Shown here one piece after another: positions 36,101 to 44,039 of a DNA stretch of 48,024 bases. This stretch comes from an uncultured bacterium. GTDB lineage: Bacteria; Myxococcota_A; Bradymonadia; Bradymonadales; Bradymonadaceae. How positions within the stretch are numbered: position 1 is the stretch's first letter; each line of letters opens with the position of its first letter. Position numbers and translations under genes: made by a program. Where the stretch lies: contig CALJNB010000024.1 in NCBI GenBank assembly GCA_937981985.1, positions 1 through 48,024 of the forward strand, written 5' to 3'. The notes beneath the pieces were generated by a model. It did no database searches, was not told where the DNA came from, and saw only the letters and a list, made by a program, of their open reading frames with translations.

Positions 36101-36539
36101 AAAGCTCAACCAAAGTTTGGAAATCATTGCGTTGTTGAGTCAATTGACTCGCAGTGTCAACTCTTCTGATGTGCCATGAGACTCTTGCCAGAAGTACTGT
36201 AACCGAAATAGGCTTAACGAAGAGGTCATCCGCACCCGCCTTAAGCGCATTCAAAGTCATACCTTCTGAATCTATTTCAGTTAGTAAAATTAGCGCGATG
36301 TTCTTATTACTTTGACGAAGAGATTTTATGAGATCTAAACTATTTCTTCCGTGCAAGCGACTATCAATTAGAACCAAGCTAGGACGCGTTTCGCTCTCCC
36401 ATGCGACGTCGAAAGACTCGGTATCTAAAAAAGCACGAAACCCAAATCCCGCGTCTGAAAAGATGATAGTAAACTCATCAACAAAGTCTTGATCATCATC
36501 AAGAAGCCAGACGGTTCTTTTTGTCAGTGGTTGTTTCAA
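33132..36539 (-). CDS. Hybrid sensor histidine kinase with N-terminal receiver and two H-boxes
   Basis: This is an 1135-residue soluble signalling protein. A receiver domain (about 8-120) has acceptor D59 and K109. A GAF-like domain (about 135-295) follows, then a PAS domain (about 320-440) and a HisKA-like segment with H471 in AHELNQPL. PAS/GAF-like modules fill about 550-890. A second HisKA has H924 in AHELKNPL, followed by a complete HATPase: N-box near 1035-1044, DNAVGIS (1068-1074) and GGSGLGLA (1093-1100). The first H-box has no ATPase domain of its own. The usual DNGxGI is DNAVGI here. The start is a TTG at 36539 with a weak GAG site; no better start exists before the receiver. It precedes and overlaps the GrpE-like gene. 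Confidence 0.85.
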   Translation of the reverse strand: MKQPLTKRTVWLLDDDQDFVDEFTIIFSDAGFGFRAFLDTESFDVAWESETRPSLVLIDSRLHGRNSLDLIKSLRQSNKNIALILLTEIDSEGMTLNALKAGADDLFVKPISVTVLLARVSWHIRRVDTASQLTQQRNDFQTLVELSKGLNTQDNVPTILRTLIDGLGASLGAESVAFYFRDQKSGELHRALPEDASRSEASRHSVLDLRNLQRVSDGIIDKEILYLDAPETKRLREAIGGSWIEDHDRTSAIFPLIHNSKLTGILVITNTDQFYRRDREEYIASIISDFAARSVHRASLFASIRNEHLKGDHTNRELHRAQEYFRKLIMASPDGIVASGKDGAIFVMNTAAQKILGYGPDAFLGLTLSDLYSDGELKKTQRLIGDPKEGGASGILYRHESVLLDKLGNEIPVEISASTVFEDDEEVATVSFFVDMRNRIQMEQQLQVAHRSLEETQKKALVAELAGAAAHELNQPLTGLFGYVELLGRRMDGNEKLLDSITNELNRISEVVRKFGAITEYRTKPYVAGTQIIDLDLSSEAESVTSPTTNLDLLEELPLPVAVANEHGFLVQINSAAREFLSLGPNDQPRLDLLGRSTAKTVRISDAEIYIADMRILDAGLQYSSLRMLPLKGGFFRIIFEMPSERELDLPVRMLEVLSGAMHHIGMIRTPQKVLELMATCFHKVFPEYALVVRVTDQVKISSSPWSEIECDFKHREVGQLTGHITKPEEMSWSASNYGYRIHLKTSPKTLIQIERKAAKKFTVAEREAFQTFSQQLGFILGDDKNENVESLSLINFIDAAIVVCDSRRRVVVSNETFDQLVGRAANGLDVLEFFETSTREAVSHAIATILANANAEAFDAVLLSKERRSVNLRIQVHRNPGATVDGFVLIGQQTEQSLLDLDQRMERAEELVSLGQLATGVAHELKNPLMSILNYADYLHQKYSDSLFDSKDSERLGRIVEGVEQIDGFVKDLLSLANPGSAPHGRVSLRAVIDDAVVMSRAYIERHRVLVVIDESEVPLVKGNEVHLRQVFVNLIVNAACAMPSTGGKIKVGFDHREGRLMCIVEDNAVGISPEVLERIFEPFFTTRSGHGGSGLGLAITKQIVKQHKGEILVNSKVGQGTTFRVVFPSTGIE

Positions 36540-36597
36540 TGCGTTCTCAAATAGCGAAAGAAATTTAGATTAGGCTCAAAACCCAAATTTGTCGACA

Positions 36598-37017
36598 TTA
36601 TGTCAAGCCTTCGTCGTGACGATTTACGGTTCCAGAACCCAGCAGAGTTTCGATTTTTGCTTCCCAGTTTTGCCCATCAAAGGTCCTAATTTCGTAATCT
36701 TGGACCGAAAACCCATCAATACAGTTCGCGTTCACATCGATACAGTCGGGGTGAGAACGCGGTGTATAGAAAGGATGAATACCACAGATCTTGCAAAATT
36801 TGTGAATCGCTACACCGGTGTGAAATGTGTAAGTTTGAAGTTGTTCAGTACCGCTAAGTAGATGAAACCTCTCCTTTGCCACAATGAGGTGAATAAATCC
36901 CTTCATTGTACAAATCGAACAATTACATTCGATGAGTTCTATTTTTTCGGGCTGAAACTGAAAAGACAGCGCACCGCAGTGACACTGTCCTTTAAAAGTG
37001 GAATCCTGAAATTTCAT
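36598..37017 (-). CDS. GFA/CENP-V family zinc protein
   Basis: This is a 139-residue protein of the glutathione-dependent formaldehyde-activating (GFA) family. The zinc cysteines are visible in GQCHCGALSF, CNCSICTMKGF and KFCKICGIHPFY. Family members bind zinc and in some cases act on formaldehyde-glutathione adducts; most are uncharacterised. I chose ATG at 37017, ten bases after the receiver-protein stop; an in-frame extension to 37110 would overlap that gene and does not match the family. It shares the strand and probably the message with the receiver gene upstream. Confidence 0.88.
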   Translation of the reverse strand: MKFQDSTFKGQCHCGALSFQFQPEKIELIECNCSICTMKGFIHLIVAKERFHLLSGTEQLQTYTFHTGVAIHKFCKICGIHPFYTPRSHPDCIDVNANCIDGFSVQDYEIRTFDGQNWEAKIETLLGSGTVNRHDEGLT

Positions 37018-37027
37018 TTCTGGTATT

Positions 37028-37987
37028 TTAATCAGCCAGAAGAGTTTCAAGCTCCGTGCGGACTTGCTCTTGAATTTTAGCGGTAAAGCCTTCATCCACT
37101 GCAGCTTCAACGCGTTGATCGGCGCGAGCCATTAATTTTGGAAGCACTTTCTGTTGAAAGACTTCTCCGAGAATCGTTCGCAATAATCCGGGTAACTCGG
37201 CCTTAACCGTAGCCTTGACCTCGTCTTTAATCATTGATTCGATTTCCTCGCGAGGTACTGCTGATAGGCCGGACCCTGATCTCACTGGTGCAACTTCATC
37301 GAGTTGAACCGGTTGTACAGGCGCACGAGCAGGTGCGGGAGTGGGCGCAGCTTCAAAAGGCGCAGGTTCGGGCCGACGAGCAGGCGCGGGAGTGGGTGCA
37401 GCTTCGAAAGGCGCAGGTTCAGGCTGACGAGCAGGAGCTGGAGTTGGTGCCGCTTCGAAAGCAGCCGGTTCAGGCGCAAAAGTTGGACTTGGAGGCGCTT
37501 GAAATGCTGGTGGTGCCGGCGCCGGTGGCGGTGGTGCAGGTGCAGGTGCAGGTGGTGCAGGTTGGTAAGTAGGCGCTGACGCGATAGGAGCCGGCGCGGT
37601 TGGAGCCGGGCCTCCAGCCAATCTACCCGTTGAGGCCGCGTCCAGAATTTCTATTAATTGGTCGGTCTTGAAGGGCTTCATCAAGATTCCGTCTGCACCA
37701 GCTTGACGCGCTAGGTTTTCATCGAAATTCTTATAAGTACCGCCTAGCATCACGATGGGAATCGAGCTTGTTTGAGCATTCGATTTCAAAGCTCGACAAA
37801 CATCATAGCCACTGCCATCAGGCATATAATAATCCAACAGAATTATATTGGGACTATGATTACCCGCTTCAAGAGCGCCTTTAGCACTGTTTACCGAAAC
37901 AATATTATAAACGGACGCCTTTAGGGCCATCTGAATAATAGTATGAATCGTCTTGCTATCGTCTGCGACAAATAATGTTTGTGTCAT
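37028..37987 (-). CDS. Receiver protein with Pro/Ala-rich repeat linker and C-terminal helical domain
   Basis: This is a 319-residue protein. Residues 1-120 are a receiver domain with acceptor D52 in LLDYYMP and K in LMKPF. Residues about 125-235 are a Pro/Ala-rich linker containing three copies of a 17-residue repeat, PAPFEAAPTPAPAR-like. Residues about 245-319 form an acidic-basic amphipathic helical region (EIESMIKDEVKATVKAELPG then VLPKLMARADQRVEAAV). The start ATG at 37987 follows AGGAG. No DNA-binding domain is seen. It may act as a polar or scaffold output, as in myxobacterial receiver proteins with disordered linkers (inference). Confidence 0.8.
   Translation of the reverse strand: MTQTLFVADDSKTIHTIIQMALKASVYNIVSVNSAKGALEAGNHSPNIILLDYYMPDGSGYDVCRALKSNAQTSSIPIVMLGGTYKNFDENLARQAGADGILMKPFKTDQLIEILDAASTGRLAGGPAPTAPAPIASAPTYQPAPPAPAPAPPPPAPAPPAFQAPPSPTFAPEPAAFEAAPTPAPARQPEPAPFEAAPTPAPARRPEPAPFEAAPTPAPARAPVQPVQLDEVAPVRSGSGLSAVPREEIESMIKDEVKATVKAELPGLLRTILGEVFQQKVLPKLMARADQRVEAAVDEGFTAKIQEQVRTELETLLAD
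37326..37478. repeat. Three 51-base tandem repeats in the receiver protein linker
   Basis: Units at 37326-37376, 37377-37427 and 37428-37478 differ by a few bases each and code (on the minus strand) for a 17-residue Pro/Ala-rich unit. The third is the most diverged. Copy number may vary between strains. Confidence 0.85.
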
Positions 37988-38026
37988 CCGCACTCCTGCG
38001 GGCTGGGGTGGCTTTTTCGTACTATT

Positions 38027-38055
38027 GAAATATCACGGACACCGGATGCGGTCAA
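38027..38055 (-). promoter_or_regulatory. Candidate promoter of the receiver protein gene
   Basis: On the minus strand TTGACC (38050-38055) and TATTTC (38027-38032) are separated by 17 bases, giving a leader of about 33 bases before the ATG at 37987. The -10 is weak. Confidence 0.33.
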
Positions 38056-38110
38056 GATTTCTCCTATCATCAGCGCCCAAAGACACCATAATAGTTGTAT
38101 ATATCACCCC

Positions 38111-39415
38111 TTATCCTGATGCCTTCCCTTTTAGCTGAACCTCGAAACCAGGCTCGCTATTTCGGAAAGAAAGACTCCATTCATGTAATTGCGCTACATT
38201 TGAGGCGATTGAGAGTCCAAAACCTTGTCCACCCGGATTTCTATTACGCGCACTATCAGAACGTATTGAACGTTCGGTCAGACGACTTAGAATATCTGGA
38301 TTCACCCCAGGCCCGTCGTCCAGAATTTTTATACTAAAAGATCCGCCCTCTTCTTCCAAAACCACCGCAATATTACCTCCCTCAATATTGTATTGAATTG
38401 CGTTTTGGACAAAATTAGAAACGGCTTGCTCTGTCAATGTTTCATCACATGCCACAAATAACGCATCGACCGGCAGAGCGAAATCGAGTGAAATCCTTTT
38501 GGTTTTTGCAATCGGGACATGACGTTGCACAATGCGTTCAACAAGAGAATTGAAATTCACCCTTGTCTTAACCAACTCATTATCCAACCTCGCCGCTGCG
38601 CTCATATTCGCTATAAGTGATGCAACGTAATGAGACTCCTCCAAAGTTTGACGAACCAAAGTCTTTGCTTCCAACGAAAGTTCCAAATCTCCCAAACGTC
38701 TTAATCGATGTTGCAAAACAGTAATTGGAGTAGCTAAGTCGTGAGTTGTATTTGCTACGTATTTTTTAAGGTCATCGTCTCGACGACTCAAACGTTCTAA
38801 TACATCGCCGAAAGATCTTGCTAGATCATCCAACTCGTCATCTTTTTTGTAAACAGACTTATCAAACCCAACATGTTCAAGATCACTAACAGCGCGTTTC
38901 AACCTTCGGATTCTACCCACCAAGGGGACCGAAATGGCGAGCCCCAAGAGAGTGAGCACCACTACCATCAAGATGGACTGAATGACCACCGACCGAACAA
39001 CACCACCTGACCGTCGATGACCTTTCCATTGAAATAATAAAATCGCGCAATCGCCCTCATCAGAATATCTTTTCGCACTCTGACCTATAAAATCTTTATT
39101 AAACCACTTGCTTTTACTTATCGTTTCTTCTCCTACGTCCCGAAAAAAGACAGGGAAAGGAGGCGCTTTAGGGTTCTTGGACTTTAAGCTCGAATCATAG
39201 GCCCACACCTCAATTGAATTTTTTTGAGCAGTAAAACGCTCTGGATTTCGCTCGCATTTTCTCAAAATTCGAGGTGGAGGACGACGCGCGAAACGCTCAA
39301 CCCTACGTTCGGTGTGATTTCGAATTTCGGTACCAAAACGATAAATCGTGAACGTAATTGTGATGGGGATAATCACCGCAAGTAAAGTCAAAATAATACG
39401 GAGTCTTAGGCCCAT
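38111..39415 (-). CDS. Membrane sensor histidine kinase
   Basis: This is a 434-residue sensor kinase. TM1 is about residues 7-27 and TM2 about 140-166, with a periplasmic region of about 110 residues between. A HAMP-like linker follows TM2. The H-box is TTHDLATPI with phosphorylatable H225. The C-terminal ATPase domain has NFVQNAIQYN, LDDGPGV and GQGFGLSIA. It starts one base after the OmpR-type regulator stop and is its partner. HDLATP is a variant of the usual HELRTP H-box. Confidence 0.9.
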   Translation of the reverse strand: MGLRLRIILTLLAVIIPITITFTIYRFGTEIRNHTERRVERFARRPPPRILRKCERNPERFTAQKNSIEVWAYDSSLKSKNPKAPPFPVFFRDVGEETISKSKWFNKDFIGQSAKRYSDEGDCAILLFQWKGHRRSGGVVRSVVIQSILMVVVLTLLGLAISVPLVGRIRRLKRAVSDLEHVGFDKSVYKKDDELDDLARSFGDVLERLSRRDDDLKKYVANTTHDLATPITVLQHRLRRLGDLELSLEAKTLVRQTLEESHYVASLIANMSAAARLDNELVKTRVNFNSLVERIVQRHVPIAKTKRISLDFALPVDALFVACDETLTEQAVSNFVQNAIQYNIEGGNIAVVLEEEGGSFSIKILDDGPGVNPDILSRLTERSIRSDSARNRNPGGQGFGLSIASNVAQLHEWSLSFRNSEPGFEVQLKGKASG

Positions 39416-39416
39416 C

Positions 39417-40112
39417 CTATAAAACCTGCATCTTATAGCCCACGCCCCACACCGTTTTTATCATCTCCGAATGTTCTCCAAACTTCTTTCTAATTCTTGA
39501 AATATGAACATCTAAAGTACGTTCCCCTCCCTCTTTCTCTTCATCTAAAACCATGTCTACGATCTGCCGGCGAGTGAAGGCTTGGCCCACTTTTTTAGCG
39601 AATAACGAAACGATGTCGAATTCCACCTTGGTTAACTCACAAAGATTACCGTCAATCTTAATTTGTCTTGAGTCGAAAAAAATCTCAAGGTCGCCAATTT
39701 TCTTGGCGGCGTCTCTCTGAATTTCTGGGCGTCTTAATCTTGCCTCGATTCGCGCTACCAACTCTTCGGGCCAGAAAGGTTTGGTCATGTAATCATCGCT
39801 CCCCAATTTGAAGCCACGTAATTTATCAGAAGAGTCAGTTCGAGCGCTAAGAATAATAACGGGAATATCGCTCGTTTTTCGGTATTGTTTTAAAATATCA
39901 AAACCGTGGGCATTGGGAAGCATCAGATCCAGCACAACCAGATCAAAATCTTCTGGCTTTAGCCCAAGCGCTTCCTTTCCGTCTGTAATCCAAGAAACCT
40001 TGAAACGATTTGCCTCTAGATTCTGTTTTACCTCTGAGCCGAGTTGATAGTCGTCCTCTACTAAAAGAACATTCGCTTGGGCTGGAACCGTTTTATTTTC
40101 ATTTTGAGACAT
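39417..40112 (-). CDS. OmpR/PhoB-family response regulator
   Basis: This is a 231-residue regulator with a receiver domain (about 14-128; acceptor D62 in VVLDLMLP, K in YMTKPFWP) and a C-terminal winged-helix DNA-binding domain (about 140-228, ending in RKKFGEHSEMIKTVWGVGYK). It is coupled to the sensor kinase one base downstream. A TATACT at 40141-40146 could be its -10, next to a 5-base inverted repeat (ACCGA-N5-TCGGT), a possible autoregulatory site with weak support. Confidence 0.92.
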   Translation of the reverse strand: MSQNENKTVPAQANVLLVEDDYQLGSEVKQNLEANRFKVSWITDGKEALGLKPEDFDLVVLDLMLPNAHGFDILKQYRKTSDIPVIILSARTDSSDKLRGFKLGSDDYMTKPFWPEELVARIEARLRRPEIQRDAAKKIGDLEIFFDSRQIKIDGNLCELTKVEFDIVSLFAKKVGQAFTRRQIVDMVLDEEKEGGERTLDVHISRIRKKFGEHSEMIKTVWGVGYKMQVL

Positions 40113-40340
40113 ATTCTTCTTCGATGGGCTTTAGTAGCTTAGTATACCGACCTTATCGGTCTTTCATAGTATCCTACCATCCACTTCTGAAGAAAATCTT
40201 AAGCTAAGGATAATTAAAGTTTGGCGCACAAAGACGATGACTGATGTTTTTATCATTCGACAGCTAGCGCTTTCCTAACTCCTTTTTTAAGCTAAATTGA
40301 GGGCGAAAAACCATCTTTGACAATCTATCTCCTCAACCAC

Positions 40341-41768
40341 CTAGTCGTGCACCGCAACTTCCGGTGCTTTTTTCGAGGCGTCGTCTTCTGCGCATTGAGG
40401 CATCCTTTGGTTCTTTGAAGCCTCACTTGTTTCCAGAAATTTACCAAACACGCTCATCGTCAATTTATGTGCAGGTGCTTGAGTTATTTTATAAATGAAC
40501 CAAGGAAGAGACGGTATAAACTCGTTTAAAGACGCTATTAAGTATTGCCCGCTATTTATACTCCTAAACTCGAGCCATCCAGTATTCGTAGTTTTGGAAA
40601 GCATGCCGCCGACAACATGAAACTTCTCGTGCGCTTTATCCTCAGGACTAGGTTCGTAGTTGATAACCAAAAGGGGCGATCTGATTCCGATGATTCTAAT
40701 AGAGATACTTGGCTCAACTTCCCTTTTCACCCAGATCACCGATCTCATGACTCTGGGAAGCCACCTCAAATAGAAATCGGCAACTTCATCGGCCGAATAA
40801 CGACTATTCATTGTTAGACGTTGTATCGATCTGACCGTATTATTTTCGTACAGTTTCTTCCGTTTTCTTTTTTTCTTTTGCTTAACTTCGATATGGGGCA
40901 GCATCGACTGGTAAGTTTTATGGATGATCAAGTCTTGGATCATATCGTCCGGTTTTATACTCGAAAAATCACAAATAAGACTGTCGACAAGGGGAGAGGT
41001 CAACGAATAATCTGCGCGTCCAAAAATACTTACCCAAAGTTTCGAAAAAGAAGTGTAGTTTATGGGCACAGGAATGAGCGGAATATTCTTTTTGATATGC
41101 TTCGCTGTCTGAGCAATGAGTTCACTATACTTAAGCGGCTCACCGCAAACCGCATCAAGTGTCTTATTGAAAAAGACCGGATTATCGACAGCTTGTTTTA
41201 AGATCTCGGTCAGGTCATCTACGTAGATGATCGGCGTTTCGTTTTTCGTCCATTGAGGTAGAACCATGAGAGGCAAGTTGAAAACCAAATTTTTCAAAAT
41301 TTCATAACTAGAACCTCCATTTCCTACAACGAGACCCGCGCGCAGAATGGTTAGAGGAATTCCTGAGCTCTTCAGAACGTCTTCAACTTCTTTTCTACTT
41401 TCCAGGTGATCACTCATCTCTCCTTGAGGAACAACGCCGCCAAGATAAATGATTTGTTTAACCCTGTTCGTTTTGCAGGCACGAATGAAATTATCGGCGA
41501 GCATCAGATCTGTATCGTGAAAGGAGCCTTGAAAAAGTCGAGAGGACGGCATCATTGAGTGAACGAGATAAATCGCGATATCGGTTTCGTCCAAAGCGTC
41601 CGCTGTACTCTTCAAAGAAAAAAGGTCCGCTTTTTGCCATTCTATAGTTTCCGAATCACTGCTTTTAGTAGACCGACTCAAAGCTTTGACGAGGTACTCT
41701 TTACTGAGTTTTGCTATGAGGTTTGATCCTATAAACCCCGATGCCCCGGCGACGGTTATTTTCAACAT
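40341..41768 (-). CDS. YbjT-like SDR with DUF2867-like C-terminal domain
   Basis: This is a 475-residue protein. The N-terminal part (about 1-270) is an atypical SDR with VAGASGFIGSNLIAKL and a NAD(P)-binding Rossmann fold; the usual YxxxK is not present in the expected place. The C-terminal part (about 310-445) with GWLEFRSINSGQYLIASLNEF resembles DUF2867, giving the same two-part layout and length as E. coli YbjT (476 residues). The function is unknown. ATG at 41768. It is upstream of the two-component pair by 228 bases, with no clear shared message. Confidence 0.75.
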   Translation of the reverse strand: MLKITVAGASGFIGSNLIAKLSKEYLVKALSRSTKSSDSETIEWQKADLFSLKSTADALDETDIAIYLVHSMMPSSRLFQGSFHDTDLMLADNFIRACKTNRVKQIIYLGGVVPQGEMSDHLESRKEVEDVLKSSGIPLTILRAGLVVGNGGSSYEILKNLVFNLPLMVLPQWTKNETPIIYVDDLTEILKQAVDNPVFFNKTLDAVCGEPLKYSELIAQTAKHIKKNIPLIPVPINYTSFSKLWVSIFGRADYSLTSPLVDSLICDFSSIKPDDMIQDLIIHKTYQSMLPHIEVKQKKKRKRKKLYENNTVRSIQRLTMNSRYSADEVADFYLRWLPRVMRSVIWVKREVEPSISIRIIGIRSPLLVINYEPSPEDKAHEKFHVVGGMLSKTTNTGWLEFRSINSGQYLIASLNEFIPSLPWFIYKITQAPAHKLTMSVFGKFLETSEASKNQRMPQCAEDDASKKAPEVAVHD

Positions 41769-41858
41769 GCACTTCCTATGTCTGCTTTATCTACCTACGA
41801 CTCCCAGGCATAAATCTCAAGCGCTAACCCGTTTATATGTCGTTGGTATCGAAACTAT

Positions 41859-41888
41859 TTGACATCAACCTCATCATCACGGTTAAAT
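41859..41888 (+). promoter_or_regulatory. Candidate promoter of the Lol-like operon
   Basis: TTGACA (41859-41864) and TTAAAT (41883-41888) are separated by 18 bases. Transcription would start near 41895, with a leader of about 77 bases before the ATG at 41972. The -35 is perfect and the -10 matches four of six. Confidence 0.4.
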
Positions 41889-41971
41889 CGTAGCCGAAGA
41901 TCTATTTCGACACTGTCAGGCGACTGATTTCTTATGTGCATCCAGTTACTAAAAGCGAACCGAAGGTAAAA

Positions 41972-42739
41972 ATGAAAAGAACATTCATGATCGTAGTTAT
42001 GTTTACAACTCTATTTGCTATTGAAGTACGCGCAGACCAGCCGCCCTTGCCAAAATTGGAGGACATCACGAAAAAACTTGATGAAGTCTACCGAGCAACC
42101 GGGACCACTCATGCCAAACTAACCATGACTATCGTGAATAAACGTGGAACACGCGCTCTACAGATGGAATCCTGGTCTAAAGGTGCGGACACCTCTTTGA
42201 TTTTGATTCGAAAACCGGCGAGGGAGGCTGGGACTGCAACACTGATGACGCCCGATGGTTTATGGAACTACGCACCAAGAGCAGACAGATTAATCCGTAT
42301 CCCAAAAGGATTGCTTGGCGATAGTTGGATGGGTAGCGATTTCACGAATGATGATCTCGTCCAAAATACGAAGTACGCCAAGGATTTCACCTCTAAATTA
42401 TCTTGGGTTCAGGAGAACGGAAAGCGGGCGTTGAAAATCGTCTTCATACCCAACAAAAATGTTCCCGTCGTTTACAGTCGACTCGAATATCTTATGGAAC
42501 CCAAAACATGGATACCGATTCGGGCAGAATTCTTTGATAAGAAAAAGAAAACCAGAACCATGCTTTTTTCTGACATAAGAAAGGTAGGCGAGAAACATGT
42601 GCCGTTTAAATTGGTACTTCAACCTGGAGACGGTAAATCCTCAACGACGATTCAATACGAAATATTTGAAGCCGATGTAAAACTAGATGATGCAATGTTC
42701 ACGAAACGTGGCCTTCGTCGGATTGCTAAAAAACGATGA
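41972..42739 (+). CDS. LolA-like outer membrane lipoprotein-sorting protein
   Basis: This is a 255-residue periplasmic protein of the LolA-like/outer membrane lipoprotein-sorting family. Start ATG at 41972 follows GAAGG and begins a signal peptide (KRTFMIVVMFTTLFAIEVRA); an ATG at 41936 would add 12 residues before it. Family features include RKPAREAGTATLMTPDGLW, SDFTNDDLVQNTKY and the strand-rich C-terminal half. It should carry a lipid or lipoprotein through the periplasm. Its stop overlaps the first permease by four bases (ATGA), so it is part of the transporter unit. Confidence 0.85.
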   Translation: MKRTFMIVVMFTTLFAIEVRADQPPLPKLEDITKKLDEVYRATGTTHAKLTMTIVNKRGTRALQMESWSKGADTSLILIRKPAREAGTATLMTPDGLWNYAPRADRLIRIPKGLLGDSWMGSDFTNDDLVQNTKYAKDFTSKLSWVQENGKRALKIVFIPNKNVPVVYSRLEYLMEPKTWIPIRAEFFDKKKKTRTMLFSDIRKVGEKHVPFKLVLQPGDGKSSTTIQYEIFEADVKLDDAMFTKRGLRRIAKKR

Positions 42740-44037
42740 TACTTCGACTTGCGACCCGAAATATTCTTCGAAACCGCTGGAGGAGCTTTCTTACTATGGC
42801 TGGGATTGCCGTCGGTGTTGCAATGCTGTCTTGGACCCTAGCGTACTTCAACGGCTTCATCGGCGAATTGGTAAAAAGTGCTACATCTATTTCTTTAGGA
42901 CAAATCCAAATTTCAAGTAAAGCACATATCGACGCTCCATCGATCAATAACACTTTCACCCTTTCTCAAGTTGAACTAGAAGAGATTCGTTCACTCGACG
43001 GCGTGGTTGAAATATCGCCACGCGTGAAGGTCTACGGTTTAGTAGGAAACGAAGAGCGATCCGCAGTTGCGCAGATTATCGGTGTAGACCCCGAACGCGA
43101 TTCAGCTACCACTACTGTTTCCCAATCTATAAAAGACGGACAATGGCTAAAACCCGTCGCGGCCAAAACCGACGAAAAACCCTCGCAACCTCACGCCGTA
43201 GTCGGACACCATCTGGCGCGTCAGATCGGCGTCTCCGTGGGAGACGAACTCGTTCTATTTTTTGAAGCCGCAGATGGCGCACTGGGAAACGAACTCCTTA
43301 AAGTAACCGGCATTCTGAAATCCGGTAACACGGCGATCGATCGAACGGGTGTCTTCATGAACCGCGAAACACTTCAGGAGATTGCGGCACTCGAAGGCCA
43401 ATTCCATGTTGCCCCCATCAAAATAAAGGATGTTTCAAGAGCCGAACGTATCGCGAAACAGATTTCAGACATTTTGAAAAAACCTCAAATTGAAACAAAA
43501 GATCCGAACGTAATACCTACGGTTCGTCTAGCGCGGTCGTGGGGTGAAATCATTCCACAAATTAAACAACTCGTCGAAGTCTCCGACGGCGCAAATTACA
43601 TCTATCTTATCTTCGTCTATTTCATCATTGCATTCGGACTTTTCAACGCAGCCCGAATGAGCGCTTTAGAACGTAAACGAGAGTTCGCGATGATGCTTGC
43701 CATCGGTGTACCGCGCTCAAAACTATTTTGGACTGTACTCTTAGAGACCGTTGTTATCAGCATTCTTGGTGCAGTCGTCGGCACTCTAATGGGGTCCGCT
43801 TTGGCTTGGTATCACCAAACTTATGGGTTCGATATGAGTTCATTTGCCGACTCCTCGTCCGACGGTTTTAACTATATGGGCGTTAGCTTTTCAAGCATCG
43901 TTTACTTTATTGTCACCCCGTCCTCTGTGTTTGTACCCTTTATCGCCATTCTTCCCGTGGGCTTTATTTGCGGACTTTGGCCAGCCATACAGTCGGCACG
44001 TACGGTCATTCTAAAATCAATTTCAAACAGGAATTAA
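42736..44037 (+). CDS. ABC transporter permease, FtsX/LolC type (first)
   Basis: This is a 433-residue permease with an N-terminal membrane segment (about 17-40), a large periplasmic domain of about 200 residues and three C-terminal membrane segments (about 290-312, 335-357 and 390-415), the MacB/LolCE topology. The RNILRNRWRSFLTMAGIAVG start and the PRSKLFWTVLLETVVIS segment are typical. It overlaps the LolA-like gene by four bases. It forms the membrane domain with the second permease. Confidence 0.9.
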   Translation: MILRLATRNILRNRWRSFLTMAGIAVGVAMLSWTLAYFNGFIGELVKSATSISLGQIQISSKAHIDAPSINNTFTLSQVELEEIRSLDGVVEISPRVKVYGLVGNEERSAVAQIIGVDPERDSATTTVSQSIKDGQWLKPVAAKTDEKPSQPHAVVGHHLARQIGVSVGDELVLFFEAADGALGNELLKVTGILKSGNTAIDRTGVFMNRETLQEIAALEGQFHVAPIKIKDVSRAERIAKQISDILKKPQIETKDPNVIPTVRLARSWGEIIPQIKQLVEVSDGANYIYLIFVYFIIAFGLFNAARMSALERKREFAMMLAIGVPRSKLFWTVLLETVVISILGAVVGTLMGSALAWYHQTYGFDMSSFADSSSDGFNYMGVSFSSIVYFIVTPSSVFVPFIAILPVGFICGLWPAIQSARTVILKSISNRN

Positions 44038-44039
44038 TC

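Noticed and set aside
37234..37572. 112-residue plus-strand frame rich in Gln, Val and Arg
   Set aside because: It is the complement of the Pro/Ala-rich repeat linker; its apparent order comes from the repeat.
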